Below are positions 7,911 to 16,417 of a stretch of DNA of 64,000 nucleotides, piece by piece. The position numbers and the translations under genes are program-made. Position 1 is the stretch's first letter. Every line of letters begins with the position of its first letter. The notes under the pieces are model-generated. The model ran no database searches. It was not told the origin of the DNA and saw nothing but the letters and a program-made list of their open reading frames with translations. Source of the DNA: an uncultured Alphaproteobacteria bacterium (GTDB lineage Bacteria; Pseudomonadota; Alphaproteobacteria; RF32; CAG-239); assembly GCA_934255405.1 (NCBI GenBank), contig CAKQNT010000006.1:35278-99277 (forward strand), given 5' to 3'.

Positions 7911-9208
7911 AAGTCTATCTTGAACAAAATGTTTATGATGCCACGCAAGAGCGTTTGAAATTTATTTTTGATAATTTCGATAATATCTATGTATCTTTTT
8001 CCGGCGGTAAGGACAGCGGTCTGCTGTTGAATCTGGTGCTTGATTATAAGCGTAGGCATAATATTAAAAAGAAAATCGGCATTTTTCATCAGGATTTTGA
8101 GGCGCAGTATCAGTTGACAACTGATTATGTGACGAAGATGTTTGATGATAATATAGATGATATTGAGCCTTATTGGGTATGTCTGCCGATGGGCTCGCGC
8201 TGCGCAGTCAGCAATTTTCAGATGTATTGGTATCCGTGGGATGACGAGAAAAAAGATTTGTGGGTAAGGCCGATGCCTGACCGCCCGTATATTATCAATC
8301 AGCAGAACAATCCGCTGGAGTTTTATCGCTACAAAATGGCGCAGGAGGATTTGTATGCCGAGTTTGGACAATGGTATGCCAAACATCACAAAGGGTCTTG
8401 TATCTGTCTGGTGGGAATCCGCACTGATGAGTCTATTAACCGATATCGGGCTTATGCCAATGTGCGCAAGACACTGATGAATGATTCGCAGTGGACTACC
8501 AAAATGGGCGAGAATTTTTATAACGCATATCCGTTGTATGACTGGACAGTTAAAGATGTGTGGATTGCCAATGCCAAGCAAGGTTTTGAATATAACAAAA
8601 TCTACGATTTGTTTTATCGGGCGGGGGTGCCGATTACTCAGATGAGAGTTTCCAGCCCGTATCACGAGTCTGCCAAAGACAGCTTGAATTTATATCGGGT
8701 GTTGGAGCCGACTACGTGGGTTAAGGTTGTTTCGCGGGTGAACGGAGCTAACTTTGCAGCAATGTATGGTAATACTAAGCTGATGGGAGTGGGTAAAATA
8801 ACGCTTCCTCCCGGACATACCTGGCGCAGCTATGTGAAGTTTTTGTTGGCAACACTGCCGGATAATATCAGAGAAAATTATATCAGTAAGTTTAAGACCT
8901 CTATTAAATTTTGGTGGCGAACCGGCGGAGTTGTCAGTCCCGAGGCAATTGAAGAGTTGGAGAAGTGCAATTATAACATCCGTAATAACGGCAAAAGCGG
9001 GTATAAATCGGAAAAAGACCGAATTCGCTTTTTGGGAACGCCGGATAATACCGATGATATTAAGTCTACCATTGATATTCCATCTTGGAAGCGTATGGCA
9101 GTTTGCATTTTGAAGAATGACCATCTGTGCAAATATATGGGGTTTTCTCAGACCAAAAAACAGACCATGAGGGAAAAAGAGCTAATTAATAAATATAGGC
9201 ATTTGTGA
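7907..9208 (+). CDS. ibrA: IbrA-like PP-loop (PAPS reductase-type, DUF3440) protein
   Basis: 433 residues. The ATP-pyrophosphatase signature SFSGGKDSGLLL lies at about residues 31-42. It places the protein in the adenine nucleotide alpha-hydrolase superfamily that also contains PAPS reductase and DndC. Length and the DUF3440-type C-terminal half fit IbrA, named for a regulator of immunoglobulin-binding proteins in E. coli; the biochemical reaction of the family is not established. It is translationally coupled to the helicase-like gene (ATGA overlap) and followed 10 bases later by an ibrB-like gene, the usual partner. Such pairs are common on prophages and islands. Confidence 0.85.
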   Translation: MKVYLEQNVYDATQERLKFIFDNFDNIYVSFSGGKDSGLLLNLVLDYKRRHNIKKKIGIFHQDFEAQYQLTTDYVTKMFDDNIDDIEPYWVCLPMGSRCAVSNFQMYWYPWDDEKKDLWVRPMPDRPYIINQQNNPLEFYRYKMAQEDLYAEFGQWYAKHHKGSCICLVGIRTDESINRYRAYANVRKTLMNDSQWTTKMGENFYNAYPLYDWTVKDVWIANAKQGFEYNKIYDLFYRAGVPITQMRVSSPYHESAKDSLNLYRVLEPTTWVKVVSRVNGANFAAMYGNTKLMGVGKITLPPGHTWRSYVKFLLATLPDNIRENYISKFKTSIKFWWRTGGVVSPEAIEELEKCNYNIRNNGKSGYKSEKDRIRFLGTPDNTDDIKSTIDIPSWKRMAVCILKNDHLCKYMGFSQTKKQTMREKELINKYRHL

Positions 9209-9218
9209 AGGAAAAATA

Positions 9219-9743
9219 ATGAAGGAATATACCAGCCCTGTTTATAATGTAATTGGCGTGCCTGTGGAAAAAGTGCGTGCCAATGATTATAATCCTAATC
9301 GAGTTGCTCCGCCGGAGATGAAATTGTTGGAACTTTCTATTTGGGAAGATGGTTTTACTCAACCGGTGGTTTGCTATTATGACAAAGCTGCTGATGAATA
9401 TATTGTGGTTGACGGCTTTCACCGTTATACAATCATGAAAACCAGCGAGAGAATATTTGCCCGTGAGCATGGTAAATTGCCGGTAGTGGTGATTAATAAA
9501 GATTTGGGCGAACGTATGGCCTCCACCATCAGGCACAATCGGGCGCGTGGCAGTCACAGTGTGGATCTAATGAGCAATATTGTGGCAGAACTGCTGGAAA
9601 TGGGCAAAAGCGATAGTTGGATTTGCAAAAACATCGGTATGTCTGCCGATGAGTTGCTGCGCCTGAAACAGGTTACCGGTTTGGCTGCTTTGTTTATGAA
9701 CGAAAAATATTCCCGCAGTTGGGAAGTCAAGAAAAATAAATAA
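9219..9743 (+). CDS. ibrB: IbrB-like ParB/sulfiredoxin-fold protein
   Basis: 174 residues. The N-terminal ParB-like domain has IPVEKVRAND-type start (VPVEKVRANDYNPN, residues 9-22), GFTQPVVC (about 43-50) and VVDGFHRY (about 61-68), the equivalent of the conserved GERR/GxHR nucleotide-binding motif. SHSVDLMSNIVAELLEMG follows, then a helix-turn-helix-like region. It has no N-terminal arm or C-terminal dimer domain of chromosome-partition ParB, so it is not a partition protein. It is the usual partner of IbrA. It ends 13 bases before the convergent end of lpxK. Confidence 0.82.
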   Translation: MKEYTSPVYNVIGVPVEKVRANDYNPNRVAPPEMKLLELSIWEDGFTQPVVCYYDKAADEYIVVDGFHRYTIMKTSERIFAREHGKLPVVVINKDLGERMASTIRHNRARGSHSVDLMSNIVAELLEMGKSDSWICKNIGMSADELLRLKQVTGLAALFMNEKYSRSWEVKKNK

Positions 9744-9756
9744 ATTCCTCCGGAGC

Positions 9757-10704
9757 TTAAGCCAGAATAAAATTGGCAAGCTCCGAGGGATTTTCCCATT
9801 CAATGGCGATTTCCAGTACCTTAAATTTGCTCTGCAAGCGCGGGGGAATTTTTACAAAGTCTTTAGCAGTGGTATAAATCGGCGCTTTGTGCTGTTTGCC
9901 AAGAGCAATCAGCTGATTAAGCTCGTCTTCGGTATAAAAATGATGATCCGGAAAGTCTCTGGTTTCAACAATATTAAAACCGCAACCGGACAATGATTGA
10001 TAGAATTTTTCGGGGCGTCCGATACCGGCAAAAGCCACAACATCATAAGTAAGCGGAGAGGGCGATACCGGTTTGATTCTGCCCTTGAAGACCGGAAGTT
10101 TGCCAAAAGAGGCAGCTAAATCGTGCGTATCTTCGCCAATGAGCATAATGGCGCTGGCGCGGTGGAGACCCAAGTCCTTAAACTCGCGCAATGGACCGGC
10201 CGGAATACAAAAACCGTTGCCTAAGCCGATGTTGCCGTCAATTACTACAAAAGAAATATCTTTATATAAAGACGGATTTTGGAAACCATCATCCATAATT
10301 ATGTAGTTGGCACCTTCTTGTTCGGCCATCAGGGCGCCGGCGTAGCGGTCAGGATTAATAATTACCGGCGCTTGTCTGGCTAACAGCAAGGGTTCATCGC
10401 CGACATCTGCCGCATTGTGAATATCAGGCATAACCTGAAGCCCTTTGAGTTTGCCGCCGTAGCCACGGCTGACAAAATAAGGGTTTTGACCATTTTGTTG
10501 AAGGATCTTGGCCAGCGATATAGAAACCGGTGTCTTTCCGGTGCCTCCGGCAGTCAGGTTGCCGACGCAAATCACTTTGGCGTCCACCTTATGCGGAGTT
10601 TTGAGCAAAAGTCTGGTTGCTGTAGCCAGGCCATAAAGACAGCCGAACGGCCATAGCAGCAAAGAGATGATATTCTTGTTTTTCCAATATGTTGGCGTCT
10701 TCAC
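9757..10704 (-). CDS. lpxK: Tetraacyldisaccharide 4'-kinase
   Basis: 315 residues. LpxK phosphorylates the 4' position of the lipid A disaccharide at the inner face of the cytoplasmic membrane. The Walker A motif lies in VGNLTAGGTGKTPVS (about residues 45-59), directly followed by SRGYGG; DDGFQ (about residues 137-141) is also typical. An N-terminal hydrophobic segment (LLLWPFGCLYGLATA) gives the membrane association. The start codon directly abuts the waaA stop, so the genes form one operon for lipid A-Kdo synthesis. Confidence 0.95.
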   Translation of the reverse strand: MKTPTYWKNKNIISLLLWPFGCLYGLATATRLLLKTPHKVDAKVICVGNLTAGGTGKTPVSISLAKILQQNGQNPYFVSRGYGGKLKGLQVMPDIHNAADVGDEPLLLARQAPVIINPDRYAGALMAEQEGANYIIMDDGFQNPSLYKDISFVVIDGNIGLGNGFCIPAGPLREFKDLGLHRASAIMLIGEDTHDLAASFGKLPVFKGRIKPVSPSPLTYDVVAFAGIGRPEKFYQSLSGCGFNIVETRDFPDHHFYTEDELNQLIALGKQHKAPIYTTAKDFVKIPPRLQSKFKVLEIAIEWENPSELANFILA

Positions 10705-11964
10705 TTAAATATATCCTTTAACTTTATCCATTATTCCATCAAGAACTTTTGATTCGCTGTTAGCCCAATTGTAGGCCAGAGAGCATTTGGCATCCAGCAG
10801 CTCTTTGTTATCCAACAATTGAGAAACTGTTTCTTCCAACTCTGTGGTGTCAGTAATCTGCATAACGGCGTCAGCGCGTTTGGCGCGATTCATGGCATCG
10901 GTAAAGTTGTGCATGTGCGGGCCGACAATTACGGCATCTCTCATACGGGACGGCTCAATAAAGTTTTGTCCGCCATGGGGAATCAGCGAGCCGCCGATGA
11001 AGATGATTTTGGCAATGTCATACCAAATACCCATTTCCCCAATGGTGTTGGCAATGTAAATATCTGTATCCGGTTTAATTTTTTCATTTTCTGAACGAAG
11101 CGCCGCTTTGAGCTCAAGTTTTTCGATGCCTTCTTTAATCTCTTGTCCGCGCTGCGGGTGGCGGGGAGCAATCAGCGTAAGCAAGTCGGGAAACTTTTCT
11201 TTAAGACGTTTATGAACCTTGGCGATGCGGATTTCTTCATCATCGTGGGTGGAACTGGCAAGCCAGAAGGGGCGGCTGCCAATCTGAGCCAGAATGTCGT
11301 TCTTTTTGTCTTCATCAATCGGCAACGGAAGTCCGGCATATTTCAGATTGCCGAGGCACATGGTGTTGGGAGCGCCTAATATCTGCAGACGATAGGCATC
11401 TTCTTCTGATTGCCCCAGACAAAGGTTAAAGCAAGAAAGCAATTCTTTGCTAATAAAGTCAAACTGCTGCCAGCGCTTGAAAGATTTGTTGGAAATACGA
11501 CCATTAATCAAAATCAACGGAATATTGCGGCGTTTAAGACTGGAAAGAATCGCCGGCCAAAACTCAGATTCAAACCAAAGGGCAACGTCAGGGTGCCAAT
11601 ATTTGACAAATCTGGTGGTGAAGATCGGATTATCAATTGGAATAAACTGATGAAAAGCCCGATCCGGCAAGCGGCGGTTCATTACGTCGGCGGAGGTGAC
11701 TGTGCCGGTGGTAACCATGACATGGGCATCAGGATATGTGTCAAGAATCTTTTGGATTAACGGCAACATAGAAACAGACTCGCCAACAGAAGCTCCGTGC
11801 AGCCACACCAATTTGCCTTCGGGGCGTTTCATTTTTGGGCGTCCGATGCGTTCATTAAAGCGTTCTTTATCTTCTTTGCCGTTGGCCAGACGTTTTTTGA
11901 TGTATCTCTTAATGACCAAAGGATAAAGAATTGTAACCAGAGTATTGTAAATTTTAATGAACAT
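10705..11964 (-). CDS. waaA: 3-deoxy-D-manno-octulosonic acid (Kdo) transferase
   Basis: 419 residues. WaaA (KdtA) adds Kdo to lipid IVA. The family features are an N-terminal membrane helix (about residues 4-20), WLHGASVGE (about 54-62), and the GT30 C-terminal motif GGSLIPHGGQNFIEPSRMRDAVIVGP, split over residues 317-342. The start ATG follows AAGGAAATAA. The upstream acyltransferase gene ends only two bases before it. The number of Kdo residues transferred cannot be read from the sequence. Confidence 0.95.
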   Translation of the reverse strand: MFIKIYNTLVTILYPLVIKRYIKKRLANGKEDKERFNERIGRPKMKRPEGKLVWLHGASVGESVSMLPLIQKILDTYPDAHVMVTTGTVTSADVMNRRLPDRAFHQFIPIDNPIFTTRFVKYWHPDVALWFESEFWPAILSSLKRRNIPLILINGRISNKSFKRWQQFDFISKELLSCFNLCLGQSEEDAYRLQILGAPNTMCLGNLKYAGLPLPIDEDKKNDILAQIGSRPFWLASSTHDDEEIRIAKVHKRLKEKFPDLLTLIAPRHPQRGQEIKEGIEKLELKAALRSENEKIKPDTDIYIANTIGEMGIWYDIAKIIFIGGSLIPHGGQNFIEPSRMRDAVIVGPHMHNFTDAMNRAKRADAVMQITDTTELEETVSQLLDNKELLDAKCSLAYNWANSESKVLDGIMDKVKGYI

Positions 11965-11966
11965 AT

Positions 11967-12722
11967 TTATTTCCTTAGGTTTCTTTTGGTGTTGATAGCT
12001 TTGGGATCGGGCAAAACCGGAGCCAATCCCATTTCTTTATCACATTCAATGTTGATTTTGTTTAGGCGGTTTTCCATCTCCTGACGATATTGCTCAAGTT
12101 CGGCTTCGGTTGCGGTTGCCGGAACATACAGCGGTTCAGAAATTTTGCAAACTCCGTGAGAAAAAGGCAGCGGAATCATGGTTTTGTCCCAAGCTTTGTC
12201 AACAATAATCGAGTTTTGAATGCTGTAAGCGCCGCCGATAATAGGTTTGCCGGTTTTTTGAGCATAATAGATGGGTGAGCGTCCCATTTTCATACGGGGA
12301 CCGCGCGGTCCATCTGGAATAATGCAGATGGAAGTGTTTTTTTTGAGGGCGCGCATAAGATCTATGGCACTGCCGGCAGCGTTTTCGTTAGAAGAGCCGT
12401 CAACAACGCCAATGCCAAAACGGCGAAGCAGGCCGGCAATCATTTGCCCGTCACGGTGCGGAGAAACCAGTGCGTTGAGCGGTAAATCTTTTTCTTTGAA
12501 GTATGGCAACATGGTTGCTCTTCCGTGCCAGATTACCAAAATAACTCCGTTGTTTTCTTTGGCCAGCTTGTGAAAGGTGTCTATCCCTTCGGTATGCCAG
12601 CGGGTGGTGTGCCCGACAAATTTGGCATAGCTATACAAAAATCCGGATATCAAATTCATGGCGAATTTGGTGTTGGCAAGTTTTTTGAGTGGTTTTTTGA
12701 TTAGTTTTTTATATAGACTCAT
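11967..12722 (-). CDS. Lysophospholipid acyltransferase-like protein (DUF374)
   Basis: 251 residues. The PlsC-like acyltransferase fold is recognised from VIWHGRATMLPYF (the H...R/D-type box) at about residues 62-74, SPHRDGQMIAG (about 85-95), and PDGPRGPRMKMGRSPIYYAQKTG (split motif, about 135-157), the DUF374 signature. In alphaproteobacteria this gene commonly lies immediately upstream of waaA, as here, and is thought to act in lipid A or phospholipid acylation. The exact acceptor is unknown. The protein lacks a clear signal peptide and is probably bound to the inner face of the membrane. Confidence 0.85.
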   Translation of the reverse strand: MSLYKKLIKKPLKKLANTKFAMNLISGFLYSYAKFVGHTTRWHTEGIDTFHKLAKENNGVILVIWHGRATMLPYFKEKDLPLNALVSPHRDGQMIAGLLRRFGIGVVDGSSNENAAGSAIDLMRALKKNTSICIIPDGPRGPRMKMGRSPIYYAQKTGKPIIGGAYSIQNSIIVDKAWDKTMIPLPFSHGVCKISEPLYVPATATEAELEQYRQEMENRLNKINIECDKEMGLAPVLPDPKAINTKRNLRK

Positions 12723-12733
12723 GGCTAAACCAT

Positions 12734-12997
12734 TTAGTTTCCGGAGACCATATCGGTAACACTGATGCCGATGGTTTCATTGTCGGTGACAACCACCTCG
12801 CCATGGCCGATTAAAACATCGTTGGCATAGATATCGACATTGTCGTTAATGTCTCTGTCCAACTCCACCACAGCGCCGCGACCGAGTTTGAGTAGTTGGT
12901 GCACACGCAAGTCCGCCGTACCGAGAGTGACGGAAATGTTAACGGTTATATCTTTGTTGGACAATATATTCTTGTTAATCGGCATTGCATACTCCAT
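12734..12997 (-). CDS. FliN-like SpoA-domain protein
   Basis: 87 residues consisting almost only of a SpoA (surface presentation of antigens) domain: NISVTLGTADLRVHQLLKLGRGAVVELDR is split over residues 20-48, then VDIYANDVLIGHGEVVV. This is the C-terminal domain of FliN/FliM, part of the flagellar switch C-ring, or of YscQ-type secretion proteins. At 87 residues it is slightly shorter than typical FliN. No other flagellar or type III secretion gene is in the window, and it lies 11 bases upstream of the lipid A operon on the same strand. A start at the internal Met (12985) is also possible. Confidence 0.8.
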   Translation of the reverse strand: MEYAMPINKNILSNKDITVNISVTLGTADLRVHQLLKLGRGAVVELDRDINDNVDIYANDVLIGHGEVVVTDNETIGISVTDMVSGN

Positions 12998-13141
12998 AAA
13001 TTATTCTGCTTTATTATATATAATTTTTTTTAACTTGAAATCCTTTATTGCACTTATTACCAGTAAATTTTCTTTCCTGTGGATTAGTGAAATTGGGTTT
13101 GCTTAAAGAATGCGGATGTGTCAAAAAAGTTTAGAGTGAAT

Positions 13142-13170
13142 CTTGCAGAGCCGAGCAGGCTCTCTTATAT
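13142..13170 (+). promoter_or_regulatory. Candidate RpoH (heat-shock) promoter of lon
   Basis: CTTG (13142-13145), 18 bases, CTTATAT (13164-13170), close to the alphaproteobacterial sigma-32 pattern (CTTG, 17-18 bases, CYTATNT). A perfect 6-bp inverted repeat AGAGCC-GAGCA-GGCTCT fills the spacer (13147-13163) and might be an operator or an mRNA-independent coincidence. lon is a classical heat-shock gene. Confidence 0.5.
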
Positions 13171-13203
13171 AGATTGTATGCAAAATTTTTATATAGGTGT
13201 GAA

Positions 13204-15540
13204 ATGACTGTAAAAAAACAAAAATATCCGGTTTTGCCGCTTCGTGATATTGTGGTTTATCCCAAAATGATTGTGCCATTGTTTGTCGGAAGAGAAAAAT
13301 CTATTCGCGCTTTGCAAGATGTGGTTGATCATGATCAGAACATTGTTTTGGTTACTCAAAAAGACGCAGCAACCGAAGATCCGCAAGACGCAGATATTTT
13401 TCGTGTCGGTACTTTGGGCACGGTTTTGCAGTTGTTACGCCTGCCGGACGGTACTGTAAAAGTGCTGATTGAAGGCTTGGAGCGCGTTAAACTCAACAAG
13501 ATTTATAATGATGAAAATTTTTTGGCAGCTAATATTACAATTATGCCGGACGCTGATGAACACGGGCAAGAGCTGGAAGGAATCGTGCGAGCGGTTCTGT
13601 CGCAGTTTGAAGAATATGTAAAGCTCTCTAAAAAGACGGCACCGGAAGTTTTGGTGGCAGTCAATCAAATTGAAGATTATGGCAAATTGGCAGATACAAT
13701 TGCCTCTCATTTAGCACTGAAAATTGCCGATAAACAGGCTTTGCTGGAGGGTAGCACTCTAAACGAGCGGTTTGAAAAGATTTTGGGCTTTATGGATGCC
13801 GAGATTGCAATGTTGGAAGTGGAAAACCGAATCCGCAACCGTGTCAAAAAGCAGATGGAAAAAAGTCAGAAAGAATATTATCTGAACGAGCAGATGAAAG
13901 CGATTCAGAAAGAGCTTGGCGACGGCGAAGAAGATTCGGAAATTGCTGACTATATGAAACGGATAGAAAAGACAAAACTCTCCAAAGAGGCCAAAGACAA
14001 GGCCTTGGCCGAAGTGAGAAAACTCAAAAATATGAGTGTGATGTCGGCAGAGGCTACGGTGGTGCGCAATTATTTGGATTGGTTGTTGGATATTCCGTGG
14101 CAAAAGCGCTCCAAGGTAAACAAGGATTTGAATAAAGCGATGGATATTTTGGAGGCGGATCACTATGGGCTGGATAAGGTTAAAGAGCGCATAGTGGAGT
14201 TTTTGGCGGTGCAAGCCAGAGCAGACAAAGTAAAAGGTCCGATTTTGTGTTTGGTAGGTCCTCCGGGGGTGGGCAAAACATCTCTCGGTAAATCTATAGC
14301 CAAGGCCACAGGGCGCGCATTTGTCAGAGCATCGCTGGGCGGTATGCGTGACGAGGCGGAAATTCGCGGACACCGCCGCACTTATATTGGCTCTATGCCG
14401 GGGAAAATTATTAAAGGTATGAAAAAAGCCGGCACGTCTAATCCGTTGTTCTTGCTTGATGAAATTGATAAGATGGGCAATGATTATCGCGGAGATCCGG
14501 CTTCGGCGTTGTTGGAGGTGTTGGATCCGGAGCAAAATTCGGCTTTTAATGATCATTATCTGGAGGTCGATTATGATTTATCAGATGTGATGTTTGTGAC
14601 CACGGCCAATTCTTTGGATATGCCGCGTCCGCTGTTGGATCGTATGGAAATTATCAGACTTTCGGGCTATACGGAAGATGAGAAAATAGAGATTGCCAAA
14701 CGTCATCTGATTCCCAAGATATTTGTGGAAAATGCCGTCAGTCCGAGTGAGCTTGCAATCAGCGATGATGCGGTGCGCTCTATAATCAGGTATTATACTC
14801 GCGAAGCCGGTGTGCGTAACCTTGAGCGTGAGCTGTCAACAATTGCTCGTAAGGCGGTTAAGGATATTTTGCTGGCTAAGAAAAAGAAAAAAATCGAGGT
14901 TACCGCAAAGAATATTGATAAGTATCTCGGGGTTATCAAATATCGTTACGGCGAGGCAGAAGAAGAGGATCATATCGGCGTTACCACCGGTTTGGCATGG
15001 ACAGAAGTCGGCGGAGATATCCTCTTTATAGAAGCTGTGGATATGCCGGGGAAAGGTGTGGTTAAACAGACCGGAAAACTGGGTGAGGTGATGAAGGAAT
15101 CGATTGAAACCGCGTATTCGGTGGTTCGTTCACACTCCAGAGAGCTTGGCATTGATCCGAAGGTGTTTGAAAAGACCGATATTCATGTCCACGTGCCGGA
15201 GGGCGCTACTCCCAAAGACGGTCCGTCGGCAGGTATTGCTATGTATACAACGTTGGTTTCGGTGTTGACCAAAATTCCGGTGCGCAAAGACGTGGCAATG
15301 ACCGGAGAAATTACGCTGCAGGGTAGGGTGTTGCCTATCGGAGGGCTTAAGGAAAAGTTGCTTTCGGCTCTGCGTGGCGGAATTAAAACGGTGATTATCC
15401 CCAAAGAAAATGAAAAAGATTTGGCGGAGATACCGGATAACGTTAAGACGGGAATGAAAATTATTCCGGTTTCTGATGCTAAGGAGGTGCTGAAAATAGC
15501 GCTCAATGGCAAGCTAAAACCACTGAAAAGTAAAAAATAA
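13204..15540 (+). CDS. lon: ATP-dependent Lon protease
   Basis: 778 residues from this start. An in-frame ATG ten codons upstream (13174) is less likely, because AGGTG lies at ideal spacing before 13204 and the canonical Lon N-terminus PVLPLRDIVVYP follows it. Lon degrades misfolded and regulatory proteins in the cytoplasm. Seen in order: N-terminal substrate domain, coiled region with ELGDGEEDSEIADY, Walker A GPPGVGKT (352-359), Walker B FLLDEIDK, and the protease domain with catalytic Ser in KDGPSAG (S675) and Lys in GGLKEK (K718). All active residues are present. A heat-shock-type promoter lies upstream and a strong terminator downstream. Confidence 0.97.
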   Translation: MTVKKQKYPVLPLRDIVVYPKMIVPLFVGREKSIRALQDVVDHDQNIVLVTQKDAATEDPQDADIFRVGTLGTVLQLLRLPDGTVKVLIEGLERVKLNKIYNDENFLAANITIMPDADEHGQELEGIVRAVLSQFEEYVKLSKKTAPEVLVAVNQIEDYGKLADTIASHLALKIADKQALLEGSTLNERFEKILGFMDAEIAMLEVENRIRNRVKKQMEKSQKEYYLNEQMKAIQKELGDGEEDSEIADYMKRIEKTKLSKEAKDKALAEVRKLKNMSVMSAEATVVRNYLDWLLDIPWQKRSKVNKDLNKAMDILEADHYGLDKVKERIVEFLAVQARADKVKGPILCLVGPPGVGKTSLGKSIAKATGRAFVRASLGGMRDEAEIRGHRRTYIGSMPGKIIKGMKKAGTSNPLFLLDEIDKMGNDYRGDPASALLEVLDPEQNSAFNDHYLEVDYDLSDVMFVTTANSLDMPRPLLDRMEIIRLSGYTEDEKIEIAKRHLIPKIFVENAVSPSELAISDDAVRSIIRYYTREAGVRNLERELSTIARKAVKDILLAKKKKKIEVTAKNIDKYLGVIKYRYGEAEEEDHIGVTTGLAWTEVGGDILFIEAVDMPGKGVVKQTGKLGEVMKESIETAYSVVRSHSRELGIDPKVFEKTDIHVHVPEGATPKDGPSAGIAMYTTLVSVLTKIPVRKDVAMTGEITLQGRVLPIGGLKEKLLSALRGGIKTVIIPKENEKDLAEIPDNVKTGMKIIPVSDAKEVLKIALNGKLKPLKSKK

Positions 15541-15543
15541 TTC

Positions 15544-15576
15544 AAAGACGGGGCGCAAATCCCCGTCTTTTTTTGT
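15544..15576 (+). terminator. Intrinsic terminator of lon
   Basis: AAAGACGGGG (15544-15553), 7-base loop, CCCCGTCTTT (15561-15570), then a T run. Confidence 0.9.
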
Positions 15577-15724
15577 TTTGAGCGAATCTTACAGAATCGG
15601 GAAAGGTTGGAAAAATTTGTTGAATTATTATGCGCATTTGTCGTTTAAACTTGTGGAAAACCTTGTGTTTTGGCGTTTTTAAGGCAAAAAATGCAAAAAA
15701 TGTTGAAAGAATACAAATTTTTAT

Positions 15725-15753
15725 TTGACTCAAGTTTTTTTTAGTGTTCAAAT
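15725..15753 (+). promoter_or_regulatory. Candidate sigma-70 promoter of hup
   Basis: TTGACT (15725-15730), 17 bases, TCAAAT (15748-15753) in an AT-rich leader 70 bases before the hup start. The -10 box is imperfect. Confidence 0.4.
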
Positions 15754-15820
15754 TTTCGCGTAAGCAGGAGAAATCCTTGTTTGCATTGGTTTATAACTTA
15801 TATTAGAGGGAGTCCTCACC

Positions 15821-16093
15821 GTGAATAAGAATGAATTGATTTCCAGCATTGCTGGCGAGACCGGCCTTACCAAAACTGATTCTGCTAAGGCTTTGGATGC
15901 ATTTGTATCTTCTATTACCAAAGCTTTGAAGAAAGGTGATGAAGTTCGTTTGGTTGGTTTTGGTACTTTTGCAGTATCTAAACGCGCTGCTACTACCGGC
16001 CGCAATCCGCGCACCGGCGCTGCTATCAAAATTCCTGCTCGCAAACAGGCTAAGTTCAAAGCTGGTAAAGCTTTGCAGGATTCTGTAAACTAA
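15821..16093 (+). CDS. hup: Histone-like DNA-binding protein HU
   Basis: 90 residues, the normal HU length. HU bends and compacts DNA as a dimer. The signature GFGTFAVSKRAATTGRNPRTG, split over residues 46-66, includes the DNA-wrapping arm with RNPRTG and the intercalating proline. The N-terminus NKNELISSIAGETGLTKTDS is typical. The start is GTG, with AGAGGGAG upstream at suitable spacing and no alternative ATG that keeps the first helix. A strong terminator follows. HU is often located directly after lon, as here. Confidence 0.97.
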   Translation: MNKNELISSIAGETGLTKTDSAKALDAFVSSITKALKKGDEVRLVGFGTFAVSKRAATTGRNPRTGAAIKIPARKQAKFKAGKALQDSVN

Positions 16094-16101
16094 TATATTC
16101 T

Positions 16102-16136
16102 AAGGGCTGGCTCATTTGGTCGGCCCTTGATTTTTA
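16102..16136 (+). terminator. Intrinsic terminator of hup
   Basis: AAGGGCTG (16102-16109) pairs with CGGCCCTT (16121-16128), one G-U pair, followed by GATTTTTATT. Confidence 0.75.
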
Positions 16137-16142
16137 TTAGCT

Positions 16143-16205
16143 AAAAGCTCTTCGTGTTGGAGTGTTCGTTATTAGAATGAGCCACAAACAGAAGAGCTTT
16201 TTTTT
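16143..16205 (+). terminator. Second hairpin with T run downstream of hup
   Basis: AAAAGCTCTTC (16143-16153) and GAAGAGCTTTT (16191-16201) pair perfectly over 11 bp around a 37-base loop, and the right arm runs into TTTT. It may be a back-up terminator. Confidence 0.5.
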
Positions 16206-16265
16206 GCACTTAAACAAGGAGGTAGAAAAAAAGATAATTTTTTTGAAAAAAAGTGCATTTTTTAC

Positions 16266-16294
16266 TTGATTAATTATTTTTGTGAGTGTATAAA
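16266..16294 (+). promoter_or_regulatory. Sigma-70-type promoter of tRNA-Val
   Basis: TTGATT (16266-16271), 17 bases, TATAAA (16289-16294), 18 bases before the tRNA. Confidence 0.7.
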
Positions 16295-16312
16295 CACTCT
16301 CGTAAACAAGAT

Positions 16313-16388
16313 GGGCGCTTAGCTCAGCTGGAAGAGCATCTCGTTTACACCGAGAGGGTCGGGAGTTCGAACCTCTCAGCGCCCACCA
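16313..16388 (+). tRNA. tRNA-Val (anticodon TAC)
   Basis: 76 bases with encoded CCA. The acceptor stem GGGCGCT/AGCGCCC pairs fully. The anticodon arm is TCTCG-TTTACAC-CGAGA and the T-arm GGAGTTCGAACCTC. Its last 17 bases plus three following bases are repeated exactly at 16624-16643. Confidence 0.97.
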
Positions 16389-16393
16389 ATTAG

Positions 16394-16417
16394 AGCCACC
16401 CAATCGGGTGGCTTTTT
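16394..16417 (+). terminator. Intrinsic terminator of tRNA-Val
   Basis: AGCCACCC (16394-16401), loop AATC, GGGTGGCT (16406-16413), TTTT. Confidence 0.85.

Noticed and set aside
9219..9743. Chromosome or plasmid partition protein ParB
   Set aside because: Only the N-terminal ParB-like domain is present, there is no parA, and the gene is coupled to an ibrA-like partner.
9740..9795. Terminator between ibrB and lpxK
   Set aside because: An imperfect GGAGCTT/AAGCTCC hairpin is present but overlaps the lpxK end and has no T run on either side.
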